A DNA stretch of 5,310 nucleotides from Blastocatellia bacterium (lineage in GTDB: Bacteria; Acidobacteriota; Blastocatellia; Chloracidobacteriales; JADJPF01): positions 1 through 5,310 of the forward strand of contig JAEUQL010000295.1 in assembly GCA_016789295.1 (NCBI GenBank), given 5' to 3'. Below, one piece after another: positions 1-5,310 of the stretch. The position numbers and the translations under genes were made by a program. The notes beneath the pieces are model-generated. The model searched no databases and had not been told where the DNA came from. It was given only the letters and a program-made list of their open reading frames with translations. Within the stretch, counting starts at the first letter, position 1, and each line of letters begins with the position of its first letter.

Positions 1-100
1 CCCTACCTTCTATGCTGATATCTTTAACCCTCAGTCTCTCAACAAGTATCAGTACTGCTATAACAACCCTGTGAATTTTGTTGATCCAGATGGTCATCAA
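1..100 (+). repeat. Rhs core-end direct repeat, copy A
   Basis: This stretch aligns without gaps to 2328-2427. The first 21 bases are identical (CCCTACCTTCTATGCTGATA and one more), with further identical blocks CCTCAGTCTCT and TATCAGTACTGCT, and identity decays towards the DPxG boundary. It encodes the last part of the conserved Rhs core. Copy A probably extends upstream beyond the window. Paired copies in direct orientation could allow homologous exchange of the C-terminal cassettes. Confidence 0.85.
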
Positions 101-637
101 GGTTTAGATGTTATAGTAAAAGAAGCTGTTAAACAGACAGCTACAAAAGTAGCTCCTAGAGCAGTTGCTGTGATAGTACCTCCTATTGGTGCTGCTCTGT
201 TAGTAGGCTCTATCATAGGTAATGGGATAGATGCTTATGCTACAGCTATACAAATCGATGCTAACAACAGACTCAAGATTCAGATTGCAGTAAACCAAGG
301 TTTTGAGTTTGCTGCTCAACAAAGCTCTCAGCAAAATAATAACCAAAATAACCCTTCTATAAATGATAAAAACAAACAAGCACAAAAACCTTCAAATCAG
401 CCAACAAATGAACCTCAACTACCTCTTTCACCTGACTTAAGTAAAGGAGGAAAAAAGAATGTAAGAGACAGTGGATTAGAAGGGATACCAGATCAAGATA
501 TTAATGATGCTCTTAAAAATAACAAATCTCCTTTTCCAAAAACACAGGGACAACCATTAACTGCTGAAGAAAAACGCAGACTACAAAGAGAGCAAAAAGC
601 TAGAGGAGATAGAAATAAAAACAAAAGAAATAAATAG
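2..637 (+). CDS. Rhs protein, C-terminal end with variable toxin tail (5' end outside window)
   Basis: Partial gene: the frame is open from the first bases of the window and ends at TAG 635-637. The GTG at 71 is an internal valine, not a start. The first ~31 residues are Rhs core: an NPQSLNKYQYC segment, then PVNFVDPDGH (68-97), matching the P-x4-D-P-x-G signature that closes Rhs cores and marks where the polymorphic tail begins. In this family the core forms a shell and the tail is cleaved off and delivered as a toxin. The tail here is about 180 residues. It has a hydrophobic stretch (APRAVAVIVPPIGAALLVGS) that could insert into or cross a membrane, then a Q/N-rich linker. It ends in a compact part beginning NVRDSGLEGIPDQDI and finishing with the very basic EEKRRLQREQKARGDRNKNK. 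I do not recognise the toxin family; the basic end would suit a nucleic-acid target, but that is inference. The HEAT-repeat gene follows after 68 bp. Rhs assignment is firm, toxin activity is not shown. Confidence 0.85.
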   Translation, partial: PTFYADIFNPQSLNKYQYCYNNPVNFVDPDGHQGLDVIVKEAVKQTATKVAPRAVAVIVPPIGAALLVGSIIGNGIDAYATAIQIDANNRLKIQIAVNQGFEFAAQQSSQQNNNQNNPSINDKNKQAQKPSNQPTNEPQLPLSPDLSKGGKKNVRDSGLEGIPDQDINDALKNNKSPFPKTQGQPLTAEEKRRLQREQKARGDRNKNKRNK

Positions 638-695
638 GGAGCCATTCCTCCAAAAAAAGCTTCTTTTGAGCAATTTAAGTATATTTAATTTAATC

Positions 696-699
696 AGGA
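696..699 (+). promoter_or_regulatory. Ribosome binding site of the HEAT-repeat gene
   Basis: AGGA lies six bases before the ATG at 706 and supports that start. The 68-bp gap after the Rhs stop shows no strong terminator, so the two genes could share a transcript. Confidence 0.55.
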
Positions 700-705
700 C
701 TGAGT

Positions 706-1521
706 ATGGTTACAAAATCTTCTGAAAACAGAATAAATACTTTTAATGAGTTGTCAAAACAACTAAAAAAAGGAAATGTAGCTATAAGAATTAGCGCATT
801 GAAAAAGTTGGTAGAATTAAACCACCCGAACACGACCAGTGAAATCACTATGTATTTGAGAGATAAAAGCCCTAAAGTTAGAGAAGTCGCGGCTGAATCT
901 TTAGGTGAAATAGGTAATACCGAGAGTGCTGATTTTTTACTAAAAAGTACGTCTGACTCTTATTATGGAGTCAGAATGATGGCTGTTAGAAGTCTTGGGT
1001 ACATTCTCATAGGGCGAGATTGCCCTCATGTTTTGATAGATATGCTGAATGATCCTGATGAACTTGTTAGGATAGAAGCCTGTGAAGCATTAGAATCTAT
1101 AGGTGATAAAAAAGTTATAAATGCGTTATGGGAAAAAATACATAAAGATGAATCTTTTTTAGTTAAAAGATATGCTGCAATCGCCCTAGGAAATTTAGGT
1201 GATAAGGAAGAAATCAAAAAACTTAGGGCTATAACCAAAACGGAAAAGTCTGTATCAGTAAGGGTAGGTCTTTATTACGCTCTTTATAAATTAGGCGAAA
1301 CAGACGTGTTGTCTAATTTAGTTGATTTACTTAAAAATAAAGACTATAGGACTAGATGTGCTGTTTCTAATGCCCTTGCTGAGATTTGTAAAAGCCCCCC
1401 AGACAGTAAAGTAGCTTATCAAGCACTACAAGAAGCTTTGAGGAATGAGCGCACAATTGCAGCCAAAAGTACTATAGAATCTTGTATAAAACGACTGTTA
1501 GTGCTAACCCAAGAGAGTTAG
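706..1521 (+). CDS. HEAT-repeat protein, candidate immunity protein of the preceding Rhs toxin
   Basis: A 271-residue protein starting at ATG 706 with AGGA upstream and ending at TAG 1519-1521. About seven or eight HEAT-type helical repeats fill almost the whole chain. Typical second-helix signatures are SPKVREVAAESLGEIGN (55-71), YYGVRMMAVRSLGYI (86-100), DELVRIEACEALESIGDK (118-135), FLVKRYAAIALGNLGDK (151-167) and VSVRVGLYYALYKLGE (183-198), spaced about 31 residues apart. No signal peptide or membrane segment is seen, so it should be cytoplasmic. HEAT solenoids are protein-binding scaffolds; PBS-lyase-type HEAT proteins look alike. Its place immediately after the Rhs toxin tail, where immunity genes sit, and before an unrelated Rhs cassette suggests that it binds and neutralises that toxin. 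Repeat architecture is clear, immunity is inference. Arginines are mostly AGA/AGG, as in the Rhs DNA around it. Confidence 0.8.
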   Translation: MVTKSSENRINTFNELSKQLKKGNVAIRISALKKLVELNHPNTTSEITMYLRDKSPKVREVAAESLGEIGNTESADFLLKSTSDSYYGVRMMAVRSLGYILIGRDCPHVLIDMLNDPDELVRIEACEALESIGDKKVINALWEKIHKDESFLVKRYAAIALGNLGDKEEIKKLRAITKTEKSVSVRVGLYYALYKLGETDVLSNLVDLLKNKDYRTRCAVSNALAEICKSPPDSKVAYQALQEALRNERTIAAKSTIESCIKRLLVLTQES

Positions 1522-1534
1522 GTTTAGAGGAAAG

Positions 1535-1852
1535 GGAGCAAATGAAAATCATAGTAAGGCCAAAACAGGAAGCTGGTTAGAGCAATACGAATATGACAGA
1601 TATGGAAACCGAACAAGGTACAAATCAGCAACAAGCACAGAGATAGAAGATATCAGTGTAAGTGGAGCAAACAATAGACTAACAGGAGCAGGCTACAGCT
1701 ATGATGAAGCAGGAAACCTCATAGAGTCACCAGAAGGAAGTTATCAGTATGATGCAGATAATAGAATGGTGAGAGCAACAGTCAATGCAGTAGAAACAAA
1801 GTTTTACTATGATGGAGAAGGAAGAAGAATAAAGAAGAATAAAGTAAGGTAA
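1535..1852 (+). pseudogene. Orphan Rhs core fragment with YD repeats, cut off by a frameshift
   Basis: Thirteen bases after the HEAT gene stops, a frame opens that reads as Rhs core with no start codon or N-terminus of its own. It contains GSWLEQYEYDRYGNRTRY, then GYSYDEAGNLIESPEG, YQYDADNRMV and FYYDGEGRRIKK, which are clear YD (tyrosine-aspartate) repeats. The frame ends at TAA 1850-1852, but the next core residues (VRGSNTTIYVYGIRGELLAEYD) continue at once in the frame one base back. The only in-frame ATG is internal (1766). This is the front part of a displaced Rhs C-terminal cassette, and it joins the CDS at 1897-3027 if one copy of the 5-bp repeat at 1844-1853 is removed. As it stands, it could be expressed only after recombination into a full-length Rhs gene and repair of the frame. 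Confidence 0.8.
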
Positions 1853-1853
1853 G
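1844..1853 (+). repeat. 5-bp tandem duplication (GTAAG x2) causing the frameshift
   Basis: GTAAG occurs twice head to tail. Reading through with only one copy gives an uninterrupted core, RRIKKNKVRGSNTTIYVYG. With both copies, the first frame hits TAA at 1850. This fits a simple slippage or duplication event and could revert by losing one unit. Confidence 0.8.
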
Positions 1854-1896
1854 AGGAAGTAATACAACTATCTATGTTTATGGAATCAGAGGAGAG

Positions 1897-3027
1897 TTGT
1901 TAGCAGAATATGATGCAGATGATGCTATAGACAAACCAAGCAAAGAGTATGTCTACAGTCCAACAGGGATGATAGCAGTAGTAGAAGCAGTAGGAAGCTC
2001 TCAAGAGCAGATAAGCTACTTGACAGAAGACCATCTAGGCTCACCGAGGTTGATAACAGACAACACAGGGACAGTGATATCCAGAAGAGACTTCTATCCA
2101 TATGGAGAGCAGATATCAGGAGTAGGAGGAAGAAGCCAGATACCTTCCTACAATCTCAACCACTCTCTCAAACAGAAGTTCACTGGTTATGAACGAGATG
2201 ATGAGACTGGACTTGACTTTGCTCAGGCTAGATACTTCTCCAGTAAGTATGGAAGGTTCCTTTCTTCTGATGAGTTTACAGGTGGTCCAGAAGAACTCTT
2301 CTTCTTTGCTTCAACGGCTTCCAACAACCCTACCTTCTATGCTGATATTGCTACTCCTCAGTCTCTTAACAAATATCAGTACTGCTTAAATAGTCCTTTT
2401 CGTTATGTAGATCCAAAAGGTCATCAACAAGGTGGGGAGAAAAGTTTTATTGATAGCATACTCGATTCCGTTCGGGCAATCATAGCACCGTATACTCCAA
2501 GATTACGTGGAGGAAGCTCTGATAGCTCAACTTCAGCAGATAAAGATCTTTTAGGAGCTGATAAGTCTTTACGTACTTTTACAAAAGAAGCTAATAAAGC
2601 ATCAGAAGAAACAGGTAAGCAGGCACTCAATTCATTGGAAATGATAGATCCTATAGGAGCAACAACAGTCGTTGGATATGCCATCAAACAAAGAACAGAA
2701 AAAGATTTAGCCATTTTAGCTGTAGGAACTGTTTTTCAAATAAGATCTTCAATAAAGAACAATAAAGCACTTATTAAACTAGCTGAAGAAGCTGGAAGCA
2801 CAGTACAAAGTGGACTAGATAATCTTGTTAGTCAACTTGCAAAGGGAAATTTAAATCCAGGAATAGGAACAAAAAATCTCTTTGGAGATATTTTCTATGC
2901 TAGGAATCGTGATGGTGCTCGTGTTTTCTTTAGGAAGAGAGGCGATACAATAGAAATTGTAGGGAAGTCTAATAAAGCCAACGAGCAACAAGTTATAGAT
3001 CAACTAAGAAAGATTTACCAAAAATGA
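1897..3027 (+). CDS. Orphan Rhs C-terminal cassette: core end plus RelE/ParE-like toxin tail
   Basis: The frame is open from 1843; TTG 1897 is only the first possible start and has no convincing ribosome site, so this is really the downstream part of the frameshifted cassette. In the 376 residues from 1897, the core runs to about 175: TEDHLGSPRLITDNTG (43-58), DFYPYGEQ (65-72), FTGYERDDETGLDFAQARYF (95-114), GRFLSSDEF, then PFRYVDPKGH (168-177; 2395-2424), the P-x4-D-P-x-G boundary. The tail has a Ser-rich linker (206-213), a mildly hydrophobic stretch (250-282) and a compact end (about 305-376). That end has GNLNPGIGTKNLFGDIFYAR, GARVFFRKRGDTIEIVGKSNK and a final helix. An R-x(5)-R-x-[YF]F-x(3)-GD-x-I pattern followed by K-x2-K resembles RelE/ParE-fold toxins, many of which are mRNA interferases. 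It overlaps the next gene by ATGA. Rhs assignment is firm; the RelE-like reading is moderate. Confidence 0.75.
   Translation: MLAEYDADDAIDKPSKEYVYSPTGMIAVVEAVGSSQEQISYLTEDHLGSPRLITDNTGTVISRRDFYPYGEQISGVGGRSQIPSYNLNHSLKQKFTGYERDDETGLDFAQARYFSSKYGRFLSSDEFTGGPEELFFFASTASNNPTFYADIATPQSLNKYQYCLNSPFRYVDPKGHQQGGEKSFIDSILDSVRAIIAPYTPRLRGGSSDSSTSADKDLLGADKSLRTFTKEANKASEETGKQALNSLEMIDPIGATTVVGYAIKQRTEKDLAILAVGTVFQIRSSIKNNKALIKLAEEAGSTVQSGLDNLVSQLAKGNLNPGIGTKNLFGDIFYARNRDGARVFFRKRGDTIEIVGKSNKANEQQVIDQLRKIYQK
2328..2427 (+). repeat. Rhs core-end direct repeat, copy B
   Basis: Second copy of the segment at 1-100, in the same orientation and with no gap in the alignment. It covers the NPTFYADI to DPKGHQ region of the orphan cassette. 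Downstream of it the two cassettes share nothing recognisable, as expected at a toxin-swap boundary. Confidence 0.85.
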
Positions 3028-3326
3028 AAGCTATCAATATAGAGTACGTAACACCTCTAGAAACTACTAATGTCAAAAATGATAATATTGATGTTTGGGT
3101 GACTTTAGATGATGGAAAGATTTATAGTTTTCTTATTGCTACTCCAGAAAATATTTACTGGTGTATGCAAAATGAAAGCATAGACTACTACTTTGGTGTT
3201 CCAGTCCTATTTGTTAACGAATTAACAAGAGGTAACATCGAAAGGGCTATCAATGCAATAGTAGAAGAAAATAATGGTAAATGGATAAATGTCTATGGAA
3301 CGCTACAAACTAGACCACAAATATAA
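3024..3326 (+). CDS. Small protein, candidate immunity protein for the orphan toxin
   Basis: A 100-residue protein whose ATG (3024) overlaps the TGA of the toxin frame by the four bases ATGA, a layout typical of translationally coupled pairs. It ends at TAA 3324-3326. No signal peptide, membrane helix or catalytic motif is visible. The middle part reads as alternating strands (IDVWVTLDDGKIYSFLIATP), then IYWCMQNESIDYYFGVPVLF, a helix (TRGNIERAINAIVEENN) and a last strand (KWINVYGTLQ), suggesting a small acidic alpha/beta protein. Overall acidity (IDVWVTLDD, NESID, VEENN) suits binding to the basic toxin tail. I do not recognise a named family. The immunity role rests on position, coupling and size; an antitoxin-like partner of a RelE-fold toxin would be the natural reading. 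Confidence 0.7.
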   Translation: MKAINIEYVTPLETTNVKNDNIDVWVTLDDGKIYSFLIATPENIYWCMQNESIDYYFGVPVLFVNELTRGNIERAINAIVEENNGKWINVYGTLQTRPQI

Positions 3327-3329
3327 GTG

Positions 3330-3365
3330 AAAAAACTTTAGAAGGGTAGCTGTTAAACTACCCTT
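3330..3365 (-). terminator. Hairpin terminator, better oriented for the minus strand
   Basis: AAGGGTAG (3342-3349) and CTACCCTT (3358-3365) form a perfect eight-base stem with an eight-base loop. Six A's at 3330-3335 become a run of six T's just after the hairpin when read on the minus strand, as in a Rho-independent terminator. On the + strand no T-run follows, so it is a weaker terminator for the immunity gene that ends at 3326. It lies 22 bases downstream of the minus-strand stop at 3388. Confidence 0.5.
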
Positions 3366-3387
3366 GGTGATAAAAGCAAGATAGGAG

Positions 3388-3528
3388 CTAAGTAAGAGCA
3401 GGCTTACCAGAATGAGGCCAAAGGGTGAAGCCTGATTGAGCAGCACTTGTGAAAAAGTCCTCATCGATAGCATCAAGATCAGCCAAGGTAGAAATCTTCT
3501 TTCCTGCAATAGATACAGACTCACCAGC
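3388..3528 (-). pseudogene. Minus-strand remnant of an unidentified gene (C-terminal end)
   Basis: A 46-codon frame with no start codon ends at TAG (3388-3390) and is closed upstream by TAA (3529-3531). The residues (AGESVSIAGKK, ISTLADLDAIDEDFF, QSGFTLWPHSGKPALT) look like real protein in composition, and a terminator-like hairpin follows in the right orientation. It could be the end of a transposase or of a small toxin-system gene. I do not recognise it. Confidence 0.35.
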
Positions 3529-3587
3529 TTATATCTTCTGCTTGAAGAAAATCTTTATAGAAGCAGAAGCCAAGACCAGAGGAGCGT

Positions 3588-3614
3588 GACAGATATGGAA
3601 ACCGGACAAGGTAC
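3588..3614 (+). repeat. Scrap of Rhs core, matching 1595-1621
   Basis: These 27 bases match the orphan core at 1595-1621 with a single mismatch (CGG for CGA). In that frame they encode DRYGNRTRY. Neither side continues the Rhs similarity. It is a third trace of Rhs core in the window, outside any intact gene. Confidence 0.75.
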
Positions 3615-3730
3615 GTTAAACCTTCACTATCACTAAATTCTGGCTTTGAGTTTGGTAATTTTCTCCTTATTAATATCTTTTCATGCCTTTTCAGGTAATC
3701 ATCCACAAACACATATAATTTGCTGCTATA
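3614..3730 (-). pseudogene. Transposase-like N-terminal remnant
   Basis: On the minus strand the frame opens after TGA 3731-3733 and reads YVFVDDYLKRHEKILIRRK, then PNSKPEFSDSEGLT. A VDDYLK start with a later SDSE-x-LT is reminiscent of the N-termini of IS4/IS982-type transposases. The resemblance stops at about 3614, exactly where the Rhs scrap begins. The frame itself runs on to a TGA at 3521-3523, but the added residues are the antisense of Rhs sequence and look meaningless. Only about 39 codons remain, with no catalytic DDE part. The family name is from memory of the pattern and is not certain. Confidence 0.45.
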
Positions 3731-3881
3731 TCACTTGCTTTTTACCTATTTTTCTCCTATCCTTTTTGCCAGGGTCACCCTCCGCCTCTTGTAAACATTT
3801 TCTCTAAAACATTTAGACTCTTTTGGCGGTTACGACCCAGCTCTTCAACTCAAGATTGGGGTTGAGTAAACAAATTCTTCT

Positions 3882-3886
3882 GAGGA
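3882..3886 (+). promoter_or_regulatory. Ribosome binding site of the GHKL-like gene
   Basis: GAGGA lies seven bases before ATG 3894, a good Shine-Dalgarno match with suitable spacing, and fixes the start of the downstream gene. Confidence 0.65.
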
Positions 3887-3893
3887 AAGAAAA

Positions 3894-5310
3894 ATGGCTA
3901 ACGTTGCTCAACAAAATTCACAGATAATTTCATTAAACCTCATTTATGACTATCCTGTTCGTTGGTCTAAATTTAAAGTGTTACGTGACTTTGTACAAAA
4001 CTTCTATGATTCACTTCATTGGCAAGAATGGGACAACCGATTTTCTTACTCTCTTTCGGAAGGTGCTTTATCTTTAGTAGCTCATGGCATTGGATTTAGC
4101 TATGATTGGTTGCTTCATATCGGAGCCTCTACCAAGCGAGATAATGATGCTCTTTATGCGGGATATTTTGGTGAAGGCTTCAAAATTGCTTCTCTGTGTG
4201 CACTGAGGGATCACAATTGGAAGATAGAGATGTTCTCCCGTGATTGGTCTTTAGTAGTGATGACATCTGAGTTAAATATTGATGGAAAACATCTTAAATC
4301 ACTTGCATATAAAGTTTCACACATTGGTTGCGACAGTATGAATACGGTATTACGCATCTCACCATTCAATGACGAAAAACTACTTGAATGTGTTTTGCTC
4401 AGCTTTTATTACCCTTCTAACCCTTTGTTTGGAACTAAAATTTGGGAATCTGTAAATTCTGCTGTGTACTTTCGTTCAAACAAGCCTAAACCCACCGGTT
4501 ATCCATTTACTTATGGAGGAGGTGATGGCGAAGGAATAATATTTGCTGGTTATCAAGCTCTTGGCTCTTTTAAATATCCGCTAATTTTTTGTTCTCATGC
4601 TTATCACTGTAGTGACAGAGAACGTAATGATTTCTTTCAAATGGATGTTATAGAAGTAATTCAAAGCACTGTTTCAACCTTGCCTCCTAAAGAATCCGCT
4701 ATAGTTCTACAATCGCTCAAAAGCCGTTGGTATGATACTCCTCAAAAAAAATATGATTTTGAGTGTTGGGAAGGCATTATTCATACTTTGGTCAAAAACA
4801 CTGCTGGTTCCATAGAAGAAACTCTTGCTTTCAAAAAAGCAAACCCTCATTTACTAGTTGCGCATAAAATAAAAAAAACAAATATTTCCCAATATAACCG
4901 TCGCCGACAAGCTCTTGACTGGCTAAGAAGTTCTCAAAAATCTTTTCGGCTGGTTCAGAAAGCCTTTCTTTCACTAAGTTATCCTACGCTAGAAGAAGAG
5001 TGTGAAAGAGCTAATGGCTTTAGTGTTTTACGAGATCCAGGTATAGAAGAAAAACAACGGATTGAAATACTTGAACAGCTTGTTCAATGCTTATTTCCCA
5101 GCTTGTTTAAATTTATTACTTGTCCTCCTTGCAAAATCATCAAGAATGAAAAAGCCTCATGGCAAGGAATGGCATCCTGTATTCCTTTAAAGGATCCCTC
5201 TCAGTTTTTCTGTGGAATGATTATCCGATATCAACTTCCTTATATTGCCCTTAAGTGGTCATTACTACGACCTGATAACTTTGGAGATGCCTTTAGTACT
5301 TATATTCACG
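3894..5310 (+). CDS. GHKL-type ATPase-domain protein (3' end outside window)
   Basis: An open frame of 472 codons from ATG 3894, preceded by GAGGA, runs off the window. The first ~125 residues resemble the Bergerat ATP-binding fold of GHKL proteins. An N-box is present at 31-40 (RDFVQNFYDS, Asn36). A G1-like box follows at 63-67, then GASTKR (77-82) and a G2-like box GYFGEGFK (90-97). In canonical members G1 is D-x-G-x-G and its Asp contacts adenine; here it reads AHGIG, so the Asp is missing. The protein could bind nucleotide differently or not at all. The rest (about 130-472) is unrecognised; it includes GGGDGEG (208-214), a YNRRRQALDWLR helix (334-345) and one CPPC (410-413). No signal peptide or membrane segment is clear. 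Arginine codons are mostly CGN, unlike the AGA/AGG-rich HEAT gene, suggesting separate ancestry. Function is unknown; stand-alone GHKL proteins occur in defence and chaperone settings. Confidence 0.7.
   Translation, partial: MANVAQQNSQIISLNLIYDYPVRWSKFKVLRDFVQNFYDSLHWQEWDNRFSYSLSEGALSLVAHGIGFSYDWLLHIGASTKRDNDALYAGYFGEGFKIASLCALRDHNWKIEMFSRDWSLVVMTSELNIDGKHLKSLAYKVSHIGCDSMNTVLRISPFNDEKLLECVLLSFYYPSNPLFGTKIWESVNSAVYFRSNKPKPTGYPFTYGGGDGEGIIFAGYQALGSFKYPLIFCSHAYHCSDRERNDFFQMDVIEVIQSTVSTLPPKESAIVLQSLKSRWYDTPQKKYDFECWEGIIHTLVKNTAGSIEETLAFKKANPHLLVAHKIKKTNISQYNRRRQALDWLRSSQKSFRLVQKAFLSLSYPTLEEECERANGFSVLRDPGIEEKQRIEILEQLVQCLFPSLFKFITCPPCKIIKNEKASWQGMASCIPLKDPSQFFCGMIIRYQLPYIALKWSLLRPDNFGDAFSTYIH

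Larger units (their letters stand above)
3327..3893. other. Gene-free stretch with decayed mobile-element and Rhs fragments
   Basis: No intact gene is supported over these 567 bases. In order it holds the hairpin at 3342-3365, a minus-strand coding remnant (3388-3528), a scrap of Rhs core (3588-3614) and a transposase-like minus-strand remnant (3614-3730). The leader of the next gene follows. The leader contains a perfect short dyad AGGGT-C-ACCCT (3771-3781) and a six-base stem ACTCAA/TTGAGT with an eight-base loop (3848-3867), just before the ribosome site at 3882. I see no convincing -35/-10 pair. Confidence 0.6.

Noticed and set aside
71..73. GTG as the start of a 188-residue gene
   Set aside because: The frame is open upstream to the window edge and encodes conserved Rhs core, so this is an internal valine codon.
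200..385. Minus-strand open frame of 61 codons
   Set aside because: It lies opposite the Rhs tail, has no plausible start context and reads as the antisense of a real coding region.
641..680. Imperfect A-rich/T-rich inverted repeat after the first Rhs stop (AAAAAAAGCTTCTTTT)
   Set aside because: The stem has a mismatch and essentially no loop, so it is not a believable terminator.
1026..1238. Minus-strand open frame inside the HEAT gene
   Set aside because: Antisense shadow of the repeats; the + strand has clear HEAT signatures through the whole stretch.
1542..1580. Short frame ATG to TAG (12 codons) after an AGGAAAGGGA stretch
   Set aside because: It has a ribosome-site-like sequence but is out of frame with the Rhs core, and the peptide resembles nothing known. 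The bases also encode Rhs core in another frame.
2189..2389. Plus-strand open frame of 66 codons within the orphan Rhs core
   Set aside because: It is a shifted reading of the conserved core; the core motifs lie in the other frame.
2424..2714. Minus-strand open frame of 96 codons opposite the orphan toxin tail
   Set aside because: No ribosome site, and its content is the antisense of a tail that continues in frame with the Rhs core and couples to the next gene.
3303..3524. Minus-strand 73-residue hydrophobic frame
   Set aside because: It overlaps the end of the immunity gene and the hairpin. The neighbouring minus frame at 3388-3528 has more protein-like composition.
3436..3636. Plus-strand open frame of 66 codons
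   Set aside because: It crosses the Rhs scrap in the wrong frame and shows no family-like content.
3786..3820. Possible promoter TTGTAA with TTTAGA 17 bases on, before the GHKL-like gene
   Set aside because: The match to consensus is poor, at four and three of six bases, in an AT-rich region where such pairs are common.

Overview
The window is an AT-rich stretch of bacterial accessory DNA. I cannot place it at genus level. The tyrosine/aspartate-rich YD-repeat style, the Rhs-core C-terminal motifs and the toxin/immunity layout point to a bacterium with an Rhs (polymorphic toxin) locus.

Positions 1 to 3326 hold two consecutive Rhs C-terminal cassettes, all on the + strand. The first (2-637) is the end of an Rhs gene whose long N-terminal core lies outside the window. 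It enters with the last 30 or so residues of conserved core, passes the P-x4-D-P-x-G boundary motif, and continues into a unique C-terminal tail with a hydrophobic segment, a Q/N-rich linker and a very basic end. A 271-residue HEAT-repeat protein (706-1521) follows it and is the best candidate immunity protein. Right after its stop codon the sequence re-enters Rhs core (about 1535), out of context and without a start codon of its own. This is a displaced, or orphan, cassette: YD repeats, the conserved core end, a second P-x4-D-P-x-G motif, and a different C-terminal domain that I read as RelE/ParE-like. A 100-residue protein (3024-3326) overlaps it by four bases (ATGA) and is the probable immunity partner. 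The orphan core is broken by one frameshift, which a perfect 5-bp tandem duplication (GTAAG twice, 1844-1853) fully explains.

Positions 3327 to 3893 carry no intact gene. They contain a hairpin that fits a minus-strand terminator, a 46-codon minus-strand remnant, a 27-bp scrap of Rhs core, and a minus-strand fragment resembling the N-terminus of a transposase that stops where the Rhs scrap begins. This looks like a recombination and insertion-sequence graveyard at the end of the Rhs array.

From 3894 to the window end runs a long open frame, 472 codons without a stop and cut by the window. Its N-terminal domain resembles a GHKL-type (HSP90/MutL/histidine-kinase) ATPase. The usual adenine-contacting Asp appears to be replaced. 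Its arginine codons are mostly CGN, unlike the AGA/AGG-rich HEAT gene, which suggests a separate history.

The working model is that toxin/immunity tips at this locus can be exchanged by recombination between the repeated core ends (1-100 and 2328-2427). The domain names, the immunity roles and the recombination model are inferences from sequence pattern and gene order. No database search was possible.
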